Assembly (NCBI RefSeq): GCF_003311645.1
Contig: NZ_QEST01000080.1
Coordinates: 149,183 to 213,182 of the forward strand
Direction: 5' to 3'
Length of the DNA: 64,000 nt
DNA from: Streptomyces sp. PT12
Lineage (GTDB): Bacteria > Actinomycetota > Actinomycetes > Streptomycetales > Streptomycetaceae
Part shown: in pieces, positions 14,259-21,718 of the stretch
Layout of the letters: every line of letters starts with the position of its first letter
Position numbering within the stretch: position 1 is the stretch's first letter
Position numbers and translations under genes: made by a program
The notes under the pieces: generated by a model
The model's input: only the letters and a program-made list of their open reading frames with translations
Databases searched by the model: none
What the model was told of the DNA's origin: nothing

Positions 14259-17200
14259 GTGACCCGACTCGCCGTCCCCGACCGGCCGCAGGACGCGGCC
14301 CTGGCCCCCTGGTGGTGGGCCCCCGGGCTCACCCTGGGGGAGCGCCTGGCCGCGCCCGACCCGCCGCCGGGCGGCGCCGCGCCCACGGGTGAGGACGACC
14401 TGGCGGCCTTGAGCCGCGGCGGGTTCGCCGCCCGCCTCGCCCGCCTCGGGCTCGACGAGGGCGCCGTCGCGGCGCTGCGCGCCGAGCCGCCCGAACGGCT
14501 CGGCGGGCGCGCGCCCAGGCCGCCATGGGCGGCGTTCGTCGAACGCGCCCTGGCGCACGAGCGGCGCGAAAGGCCCGGGCTCGCCGAACGCCCCGATGAC
14601 GCACGGGTGTTCGTGCCCGTTGTGCGCCCGCTGAGCGACGCGGCCGAGCGCGAGTTGGCCGAGCGGACGCGCCAACTGCCGGGCTGGGCCGTCGACTCGG
14701 CCGCGGTGTGCGCGGGGACCGGCGAGTGGATCGCCGTCCGGCTCGCCGAACAGGCCGCGCGCACGCTGGTCCTCGAGCTCGACCGGTCCCGCGCCGCGGG
14801 TCGGCTGGACGGCGAGGGGCCGCGCGAGCGGTTCGACGACTTCGTGGCGCGGCTCGCGACGGGGCGCGGCCTGAAGGCCCTGTTCGCCCGCTATCCCGTG
14901 CTCGCCCGGCTGCTGGCGCAGACGTGCCTCGGCGCCGTCGCGGCCACGGCCGAGCTGCTGACCCGGTTCGCCGCCGACCGCGCCGTGATCGTCGCCGAGC
15001 TGCTCGGCGGGCGCGACCCCGGCGCGCTCACAGGCGTCGAGCACGGCCGCGGCGACCCGCACCAGCGCGGCAGGTCCGCGGCGGTCCTGCGGTTCGCCGA
15101 CGGGCGCGCCGTGCTCGCCAAGCCGCGCTCCCTCGGCCAGCACCGGCTGCTCGAACGGCTGACGGCCTGGCTCGACGCCAAGGTGCCGGGGCTCGGCGCC
15201 CGCACCCCGCTCTCGGTCGCGGGCCAGGGGTATGGCTGGATCGAGTTCATCGAGCACCGCCCGTGCCGCACGACGGCCGAGGTCGCGCGCTTCCACCGCA
15301 GGCAGGGCGGGCTGATGGCGCTCCTGCACGCCGTGGACGCCACCGACCTGCACTTCGAGAACCTCATCGCGTGCGGCGACCAGCCCGTCCCCGTCGACGC
15401 CGAGACGCTGCTGCACCCGACGATCCCCGAGGCCGCCATCACCGGGCCCGACCCCGCGGCCGAGGCCCTGGCCGACTCCGTCCACCGCACGTGCGTCCTG
15501 CCGCAGTTGCTGATCGGCGAGCACGGCGCGCTTGACATCTCCGCGGTCGGCGGGCGGCCAGGCGGCACCCGCGAGGGCGTCACCTGGGACGGCGCGGGCA
15601 CCGACCGGATGCGCCTGGTGCGCGGCGGCGTCCCGTTCGAGGGCAGCCAGAACCGCCCGCTGCCCGGCGGCGCGACCGCCTCGCCCGCCGACTTCGAGGC
15701 CGCCCTGCTCACCGGCTTCCGCGCCGCGTACGACGCGATCGTCGCCCACCGCGACGAACTGATCGGCCCAGGGGGCCTGTTGACCGGCCAGGACGACGAG
15801 CCTGGCCGCCTGATCGCGCGCGCCTCCCGCCTCTACGCCACGCTGCTCGACGAGTCCACCCACCCCGAGGTGCTGCGCGACGCCCTGGCGAGGGACGCGG
15901 TGTTCTCCGTGCTGTGGACGGACTCGGCGGGCGACCCGGTCAGGCAGGCGCTCATCGAGGCGGAGATCCTCGACCTGTGGGCGGGCGACATCCCCATCTT
16001 CTTCCACCGCCCGTCCGGCACGGAGGTGCGCACCTCCGAGGGCCAACGCCTGCCGGGGCTGCTCGCCGAGCCGAGCCTCGCCGCGGTGCGCAGGAAGATC
16101 GCCGCGATGGGCGAGGTGGACCGGCACGGCCAGGAGTGGATCATCTCCGCGACGCTCGCCACCGGGCGCCAGGGCGCGGGCCCGCCCCACCGCGGGGCCG
16201 CCGCCGCCCTGCCCCAGGCACCGGCCGTCGCGCCCGAGCCCGAGCGCTTCCTCGCCGCGGCCTGCGGCATCGCCGACGAGATCGTGGGCCGCGCCATCCA
16301 CGGCCCCGACCGCGCCAACTGGCTCGGCCTCGAACTCGTCAACGACCTCCACTGGACCGTGCTGCCGATGGGCGCGGGGCTCGGCCAGGGCTACTGCGGC
16401 GTCGCCCTCTTCCTCGCCCAGCTGGGCGCGTTGACCGGGGCGAGCCGTTACACCGACCTCGCCGCGAAGGCGCTCACCGCGCTCCCCGGGCTGATCGCCT
16501 CCCTGGCCGCCGAGCCCGAGTTGGGCCGCGCCGTGGGCCCCGGCGCCTTCCACGGTCTTGGCGGCATCTGCTGGGCGACGGCCCGCCTCGCCACGCTGCT
16601 CGGCGACGACGCGCGCGGCGCGCTGCCCTCGGCCGTCGACGCGCTCGCGCTCGCCGCGACCGCCCCCGACGCGCCGCGCGGCGTGACCGCGGGGCTCGCC
16701 GGGGCGCTGGCCGCGGCCGGTGCCGTGCACGCGGAGCACGGCCTGCCGAGCGCCGCCGAGCTGGCCGCCGACCTCGCCGCGCGCCTGGCGCGCTCCGCCG
16801 CCGAGCCCCAACGAGCCGCCGCAGGCCCGGGGTTCGCGCACGGCGACGCCGGGGTCGGCTGGGCCCTGGCGCGCCACGCGCCCGACCGGGCGGCCGGGGC
16901 CGCGGGCTCGGCGCTGCTCGGCACGGCGCTCGCCGACGCAGCGGCCGCCGACGCGGCCGACGAGCCCGCGACCGGCTGGTGCGAAGGCGCGGCCGGGGTG
17001 CTCCTGGCCGCCGCCGACGGCGGCACGGCCCAGCGCCCGAACGCCCAGGAGCACGTGGGCACCCTCACAGGGCTCCTCACCCGACGGCCCCCACGAGCCG
17101 ACCTCAGCCCCTGCCACGGCGAACTCGGCACCCTCGAGGCACTCGCCGCCCTCGCCACCGCGGGCCACGAGCCCGCGGCCGCGGGGTACACCAGGCGCGC

Positions 17201-17438
17201 CGCCGCCGTGCTCGGCTCGCTCGGCCGACACGGCCACCGCTGCGGAACGCCTGGCCATCTGCCCTCCCCCGGGCTGCTCACCGGCCTGTCGGGCATCGGC
17301 TACTCCCTGCTGCGGCTCGGGTTCCCCGGCACCGTTCCCTCGGTGCTGCTCCTGGAGCCAGGACCGCACCGCTCCCCCGCCCCCCACTCACGTCCCGTCC
17401 GCCCCACCTCCTCGCAGAAATGGATGCCATCCTCATGA
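14259..17438 (+). CDS. lanM: class II lanthipeptide synthetase LanM
   Basis: 1059 residues, GTG start, the usual LanM length. The N-terminal DUF4135-type dehydratase includes RSAAVLRFADGRAVLAKPRSL, WIEFIE and DLHFENLIACGDQPVPVDAE (H365 region), the family motif for Ser/Thr phosphorylation and elimination. The C-terminal LanC-like cyclase (about 690-1040) has GQGYCGVALFL and the three zinc ligands C908 (GWCEG), C952 and H953 (PCHGE), so the cyclase looks intact. Yet neither small peptide nearby contains cysteine, so thioether formation has no obvious substrate. The gene is followed by a peptide gene with ATGA overlap; a 45-base gap separates it from the upstream PPTase. Possible substrates are the downstream peptide (Thr/Ser near its C-terminus) or the six Thr of the lysine-repeat peptide. 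Confidence 0.9.
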   Translation: MTRLAVPDRPQDAALAPWWWAPGLTLGERLAAPDPPPGGAAPTGEDDLAALSRGGFAARLARLGLDEGAVAALRAEPPERLGGRAPRPPWAAFVERALAHERRERPGLAERPDDARVFVPVVRPLSDAAERELAERTRQLPGWAVDSAAVCAGTGEWIAVRLAEQAARTLVLELDRSRAAGRLDGEGPRERFDDFVARLATGRGLKALFARYPVLARLLAQTCLGAVAATAELLTRFAADRAVIVAELLGGRDPGALTGVEHGRGDPHQRGRSAAVLRFADGRAVLAKPRSLGQHRLLERLTAWLDAKVPGLGARTPLSVAGQGYGWIEFIEHRPCRTTAEVARFHRRQGGLMALLHAVDATDLHFENLIACGDQPVPVDAETLLHPTIPEAAITGPDPAAEALADSVHRTCVLPQLLIGEHGALDISAVGGRPGGTREGVTWDGAGTDRMRLVRGGVPFEGSQNRPLPGGATASPADFEAALLTGFRAAYDAIVAHRDELIGPGGLLTGQDDEPGRLIARASRLYATLLDESTHPEVLRDALARDAVFSVLWTDSAGDPVRQALIEAEILDLWAGDIPIFFHRPSGTEVRTSEGQRLPGLLAEPSLAAVRRKIAAMGEVDRHGQEWIISATLATGRQGAGPPHRGAAAALPQAPAVAPEPERFLAAACGIADEIVGRAIHGPDRANWLGLELVNDLHWTVLPMGAGLGQGYCGVALFLAQLGALTGASRYTDLAAKALTALPGLIASLAAEPELGRAVGPGAFHGLGGICWATARLATLLGDDARGALPSAVDALALAATAPDAPRGVTAGLAGALAAAGAVHAEHGLPSAAELAADLAARLARSAAEPQRAAAGPGFAHGDAGVGWALARHAPDRAAGAAGSALLGTALADAAAADAADEPATGWCEGAAGVLLAAADGGTAQRPNAQEHVGTLTGLLTRRPPRADLSPCHGELGTLEALAALATAGHEPAAAGYTRRAAAVLGSLGRHGHRCGTPGHLPSPGLLTGLSGIGYSLLRLGFPGTVPSVLLLEPGPHRSPAPHSRPVRPTSSQKWMPSS

Positions 17439-17704
17439 CGCAGCCGGAGTCGAACGAGACCACCATGACCCACCCCACCGACACCACCGCGGCCTTCGAC
17501 CCCACGGGCCGGGCCGAGAACCCAGAGAACCCAGAGAACGCCGAGAGCCCCGAGAACGCCGACCCGGCGGGCCGGATCAAGCTCTCGGGCCGCAACCGCC
17601 TCGGCGCGGGCGTGCGCGTCCTCGCCGGGCTGACGCTGGGCAGCGGCATCATCGCCGGGCTCGGCAGCATCGGCGGCGGGGACACCTCGGTGTCCATCAT
17701 CTGA
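17435..17704 (+). CDS. 89-residue cysteine-free peptide, candidate LanM substrate
   Basis: ATG 17435 overlaps the LanM stop (ATGA); later starts at 17465 and an earlier one at 17420 are possible. Residues 1-46 are hydrophilic and acidic with an ENP/ESPEN tandem repeat, 47-55 are basic (RIKLSGRNRLG), 56-79 are a Gly/Leu/Ile-rich hydrophobic helix-like segment, then GGG and the C-terminal DTSVSII. The GG just before a Ser/Thr-containing tail is reminiscent of class II leader cleavage sites and would leave a 7-residue core with one Thr and two Ser, but no Cys. It could therefore be a dehydrated linear peptide, an acyl acceptor, or a small membrane-active or immunity peptide. No family recognised; precursor role inferred from position. 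Confidence 0.6.
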   Translation: MTQPESNETTMTHPTDTTAAFDPTGRAENPENPENAESPENADPAGRIKLSGRNRLGAGVRVLAGLTLGSGIIAGLGSIGGGDTSVSII

Positions 17705-17705
17705 C

Positions 17706-17746
17706 GACCGCGGCCATCTGAGGACCACGGCGGTCGCGAAGCTTCG
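17706..17746 (+). terminator. imperfect hairpin and palindrome after the LanM peptide operon
   Basis: GACCGC (17706-17711) pairs with GCGGTC (17730-17735), extendable with a bulge, followed by the 10-base palindrome CGAAGCTTCG (17737-17746). It lies in the 78-base gap before the LAL regulator and may be a weak terminator or an operator; no T-tract. Confidence 0.3.
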
Positions 17747-17782
17747 TCTTCCCGTCACGGTCAGGCGCTACGATCCAGCACC

Positions 17783-20722
17783 ATGCCTGTCCATGTCGCC
17801 CGCGTCATCGGTCGTGACGGCGAAGTCGCACGCCTCACCGGCCTGTTGAGCCAGACCCGGCGGGGACGCGGCAGCGCCGTATTCCTGGTGGGCGAGGGCG
17901 GCATCGGCAAGTCGAGGCTCGCCGCCGAGGCCGCGGGGATCGCCGTCGACCAGCGCATGCGCGTCCTGCGCGGACGCAGCGGCACCATCGGGCCCGTGGT
18001 GCCGCTGCGTCCGCTGAGCGAGGCGTTGATGCCCCTCTTCCGCGGCGGCGACGTCGCCGATGTGCTGGCCGACCCCCACCTCGGGCCCTACCGGCCCGTG
18101 CTCGGCCGCCTCATCCCCGACCTCGCCGAGGGCCACCGCGAGGGCAGCTCCATGGTGGTCCTCGGCGAGGCGCTGCTGCGCCTGCTGACCGCCCTCGGCA
18201 GGGACCGCGCGAACCTCCTCGTCATGGAGGACCTGCACGACGCCGACACCGAGACGCTCGCCGTACTCGAATACCTCATCGACAACGTCGACGGCCTGCC
18301 CGTCATGCTGCTCGGCACCGTCAGGGCCGAGGAGTGCCCCGCGATGGACCTGGCGCGCGCCACCGCGCGGCGCCGGGCCAGCACCCTGCTCAGGCTCCCG
18401 CTGCTCAGCCGCGACGATGTCGCGCGCATGGTGGGCGACTGCCTGCGGGTCCCCCCCGACGAGGTCCCCGAGGAAGCCCTTGAGCGCCTGTGGAACGACA
18501 GCGTCGGAAACCCCTTCCTCGTCGAGGAGTTGCTCCAGGGCATGATCGGCAACGGGTCGCTCGTGCGGTCCGAGAGCGGCTGGCGCGCCGACGGCGACCT
18601 GCGCAGCGACGTCTCGAGCGCCCTGCTGTGGGGCACGGTGCGCCGCATCGACCGGCTCGGGCCCCAGGGGATGCGGCTGCTGTCCGCCGCCTCCGTGCTG
18701 GGGCGGCGCTTCTCCCTCTCGGTCCTCCAACGGATGACCGGGATCGACGACCACAGCCTGCTCAGCCATCTGCACGCCGGGGTCGCCGCACAGCTGGTCG
18801 TCCCCGACGAACCGGCCCCCGACTGGTACGCGTTCCGGCACCCGCTCACCGTCGAGTCGATGCTCGCGCAGCTCACCCCCGTTAGCCGGGCCGCGCTCTC
18901 CGAGCAGGCGGCCGACGCGATCGAGGCGCTGCACCCCGAGCTGCCCGGCTCCTGGTGCCCGCTGGCCGCCGAGCTGCGCGCCGCCGCGGGCGACGACGCC
19001 AGGGCGGGGCGGCTGTTCGCGACGGCGGGCCGCAGGGCGCTGGCCGGGGGCGCCGTCGGCTCGGCCATCACCCTGCTCGACCGCGCCGAGCGGCTGCTCG
19101 CCTCGGGGTCCGATCTCACCGCGCGCGCCGAGGCGTTGGAGCACCTGATCCCCGCGCTCGCCGAGGCCGGGGACTTCGAGCGCGCCTTCAGCCTGACCGA
19201 ACGCCCGGGCGAGCTGGTCCGCTCGGGCCTCGGCGCGCCCCGGGTGGCCGCCCTGCACACCAAGCTCGCCAAGGCCGCGCACCTGGCGGGCCGCTGGGCC
19301 GACGGCAACGCCCAGATCGCGCTGGCCCGCGCGCAGCTGGGCGGCGAGGCCGAAGGGTCGCACACGGCGTCCGTCGACGTGACCGAGGCGTATCTGGCCG
19401 TGGACACCCCCGGGCCCGAACGCACCAGGTACGCCGAGAAGCTGGCCCGCCGCGCCATCGAGGCGGCCGAGGCGCACGGCCTGCCCGCGGTGGCCTGCGA
19501 GGCATGGCAGCTGCGCGGCATCCTGGCCAGGGAGCGCGACCTGGACGAGGCCACCGCCTACTCACGGCAGGCGCTGCGCATCGCCGAGCGGCACAACCTC
19601 CCCATCCACCGGATCTACGCCATGTCGCGGATCGGCGGCGACCGCTGGCTCGCCGACGGCTCGACCGAGGGCCTTGAGGCCGTGCGGGCCGAGGCGCAGC
19701 GGGTCGGCGCGATCACGGTCGTCCACATCACCGACGGCATCCTCTACCTGCACGCCGTCCTGGGCGGGCGGCAGGCCGACGGGGCGCGGCTGAGCGACGA
19801 GTGCCTGGCCACGGCCGCCAGGCTGCGGCTGGGCTCGGTGGCCCGCTATGTGCTGATGGCCAAGGCGACGGCGGCGGCCCACCGGGCTGACCGCGCGGCG
19901 ATGGAGCGCGAGCTGGCCGAGTTCGAACGCTGGGACGGCAGCGGCTCGCCCGAGGAGCCGCTGGCGGTCGGGCTCGCCCAGGTGTTCTGCTCTCTACTTG
20001 AGGAGGACAGGGCGCGGGCGCTCCAGGAGCTGGGCGCGCTCTCGGCGTTGGAGGAGAAGAGCCCCAGCGTCTTCCACCTGGCGGGGCGGCACGGCCTCGG
20101 TCTGTTCCTCGACGTCCTCGGCGGGGCGGCGGGGCGCGCCCAGTACGAGGCGGTCGTGGACACCGCGGCGGGCCGCATGCGCTGGAACCGGCACTTTGTG
20201 CTCCTCGCGCACGCCGCGCTGCTCGGCCGCGAGGGCCGCCACGACGAGGCGCTGGCCACGGCCCGCGAGGCGCAGGAGCTCGCGGCGCCGCACCCGTTGG
20301 CGCTCCACCTCGGGCTGCGGCTCCTGGGCGAGGAGGCGCACGAGGCGGGCTGGGGCGAGCCCGTGGACTGGCTGCGCAGGGCCGAGCACTACTTCCAGCG
20401 GGCGTCCGTGCCCACCGTGGCGGGCGCCTGCCGCGCGCTGCTGCGCCAGATGGGCGCCTCGGTCCGCCAGTACCGCGACGGCAGCGACCGCATCCCGCTC
20501 CAGCTGCGCGCCCAGGGGGTGACGGTCCGCGAGTACGAGGTGTTCCAGCTGCTCGCCGACCGCCCGAGCAACAAGGACATCGCCCGCCGCCTGCACATCT
20601 CGCCGCGCACGGCGGAGAAGCACGTGGCGAGCCTGATAGCCAAGACGTTCCAGGACAACAGGGACGCCCTGTGCGACCTGTCCGCGTCCCTGGCGACCTC
20701 GAAGAGCCCCGAGGGGGCCTGA
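17783..20722 (+). CDS. LAL-family (large ATP-binding LuxR) transcriptional activator
   Basis: 979 residues, ATG 17783. The AAA-type ATPase starts at once, with Walker A VGEGGIGKSRLA (about residues 36-47) and Walker B-like LLVMEDLHDAD. A long TPR-like helical middle follows. The C-terminus (about 905-965) is a LuxR/GerE helix-turn-helix: VTVREYEVFQLLADRPSNKD, then IARRLHISPRTAEKHVASL. LAL proteins commonly activate polyketide clusters in actinomycetes. It lies between the peptide operon and the convergent SARP/oxidoreductase genes and is likely a pathway-specific activator. No obvious RBS decides between ATG 17783 and nearby in-frame starts. Confidence 0.9.
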   Translation: MPVHVARVIGRDGEVARLTGLLSQTRRGRGSAVFLVGEGGIGKSRLAAEAAGIAVDQRMRVLRGRSGTIGPVVPLRPLSEALMPLFRGGDVADVLADPHLGPYRPVLGRLIPDLAEGHREGSSMVVLGEALLRLLTALGRDRANLLVMEDLHDADTETLAVLEYLIDNVDGLPVMLLGTVRAEECPAMDLARATARRRASTLLRLPLLSRDDVARMVGDCLRVPPDEVPEEALERLWNDSVGNPFLVEELLQGMIGNGSLVRSESGWRADGDLRSDVSSALLWGTVRRIDRLGPQGMRLLSAASVLGRRFSLSVLQRMTGIDDHSLLSHLHAGVAAQLVVPDEPAPDWYAFRHPLTVESMLAQLTPVSRAALSEQAADAIEALHPELPGSWCPLAAELRAAAGDDARAGRLFATAGRRALAGGAVGSAITLLDRAERLLASGSDLTARAEALEHLIPALAEAGDFERAFSLTERPGELVRSGLGAPRVAALHTKLAKAAHLAGRWADGNAQIALARAQLGGEAEGSHTASVDVTEAYLAVDTPGPERTRYAEKLARRAIEAAEAHGLPAVACEAWQLRGILARERDLDEATAYSRQALRIAERHNLPIHRIYAMSRIGGDRWLADGSTEGLEAVRAEAQRVGAITVVHITDGILYLHAVLGGRQADGARLSDECLATAARLRLGSVARYVLMAKATAAAHRADRAAMERELAEFERWDGSGSPEEPLAVGLAQVFCSLLEEDRARALQELGALSALEEKSPSVFHLAGRHGLGLFLDVLGGAAGRAQYEAVVDTAAGRMRWNRHFVLLAHAALLGREGRHDEALATAREAQELAAPHPLALHLGLRLLGEEAHEAGWGEPVDWLRRAEHYFQRASVPTVAGACRALLRQMGASVRQYRDGSDRIPLQLRAQGVTVREYEVFQLLADRPSNKDIARRLHISPRTAEKHVASLIAKTFQDNRDALCDLSASLATSKSPEGA

Positions 20723-20773
20723 GGGGCCTGAAGGGCGCGGTCCTTGATCCGCCGTCACGGTGTTGACCCGCCG

Positions 20774-21718
20774 TCACCCGACCGACGTGCGGGAGGCGAG
20801 GCGGCCCGCCAGGTGCCAGGTGCGTTCGCGTTCGCGGGGCGAGCGCAGGCCCGTCTGGGTCAGCACCACCTCCGTCGCCCCCGCGTCGAAGTAGCGGCGG
20901 ATGCCCGCGGCGACGGTGTGCTCGTCGCCGATCAGGGCGAGTTCGACGGGGTGCGTGGCGCCCTCGGCGGCCAGCACCTGCCGGTAGGAGGGAACGGTGG
21001 CGTAGGCGCTGAGGTGCACGGCGGCGATCTGGCGCACCACGTCGACGTCGTCGGTCACCACGGCGGGCACCGCCGCCACGATCCTGGGCACGGGCCGCGC
21101 CGCCCCGGCCGCGGCCGCGGTGACCACGGGCACGATCCGCTCGGCCAGCGTGCGCGGCCCGGCGAGGAACGGCAGGGTGCCATCGGCCAGTTCGCCGGTG
21201 ACGGCAAGCGCCTGCGGACCCATCGCCGCGACCAGCAGCGGGGCCCCGGCGCCGCCCGCGACGGCGGTGGGCAGGGGGGGCCGCGCGGTGACGGTGCGCC
21301 CTTCGAGCAGCGGCCGTTCACCCGCGAGCGCCTGCCGCAGCACGGTCAACGACTCGCGCAGATGCCGGATCGGCGGCGGATACGGGGTGCCATAGGCGGG
21401 TTCGAGCAGATCACGCACGCCCGTGCCGACGCCGAGGACGAACCGCCCGCCGGTGGCCGCCTGCGCGGTCTGCGCGTGCGACGCCAGCGTCAGGGGGTGG
21501 CGCGGGTAGAGCGGGACGACATGGGTGCCCACCGTGATCCCCGGCACCTCGCGGCCCGCGATCGCGGCGAGCGTGATCGCGTCGTGCTGGAACAGCTGGC
21601 TGAACCAGACCGACGTCAGGCCCGCGTCGGCGGCCTGGCGCGCCTGGCCGACGAGCTGGTCGACGGCGTTGCCGTGCCAGACGACGTCTCCAGCGGGGAG
21701 CGCGACTCCGATGGTCAT
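20774..21718 (-). CDS. LLM-class (F420-dependent luciferase-like) oxidoreductase
   Basis: 314 residues. Features of the bacterial luciferase-like TIM barrel: IGVALPAGD at the first strand, GLTSVWFSQLFQHDAITLAA, VGTHVVPLYPRHPL, GRFVLGVGTGV, LVAAMGPQALA. These are typical of F420-dependent enzymes rather than FMN monooxygenases. Start ATG 21718 overlaps the SARP stop (ATGA). In lexapeptide biosynthesis an F420H2-dependent reductase (LxmJ) converts dehydroalanine to D-alanine. Together with the Cys-free LanM context, a role in reducing dehydro-residues is attractive, but other F420 reactions on the polyketide remain possible. The gene converges on the LAL gene with only 51 bases between. Confidence 0.8.
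   Translation of the reverse strand: MTIGVALPAGDVVWHGNAVDQLVGQARQAADAGLTSVWFSQLFQHDAITLAAIAGREVPGITVGTHVVPLYPRHPLTLASHAQTAQAATGGRFVLGVGTGVRDLLEPAYGTPYPPPIRHLRESLTVLRQALAGERPLLEGRTVTARPPLPTAVAGGAGAPLLVAAMGPQALAVTGELADGTLPFLAGPRTLAERIVPVVTAAAAGAARPVPRIVAAVPAVVTDDVDVVRQIAAVHLSAYATVPSYRQVLAAEGATHPVELALIGDEHTVAAGIRRYFDAGATEVVLTQTGLRSPRERERTWHLAGRLASRTSVG

Noticed and set aside
14217-17387. 1056-codon minus-strand frame opposite LanM
   Set aside because: Gly/Arg-rich with no recognisable motif; LanM motifs and coupling support the plus strand.
20723-20773. Terminator between the convergent LAL and oxidoreductase genes
   Set aside because: Only a short direct repeat (CCGCCGTCAC twice) was found; no stable hairpin could be supported.
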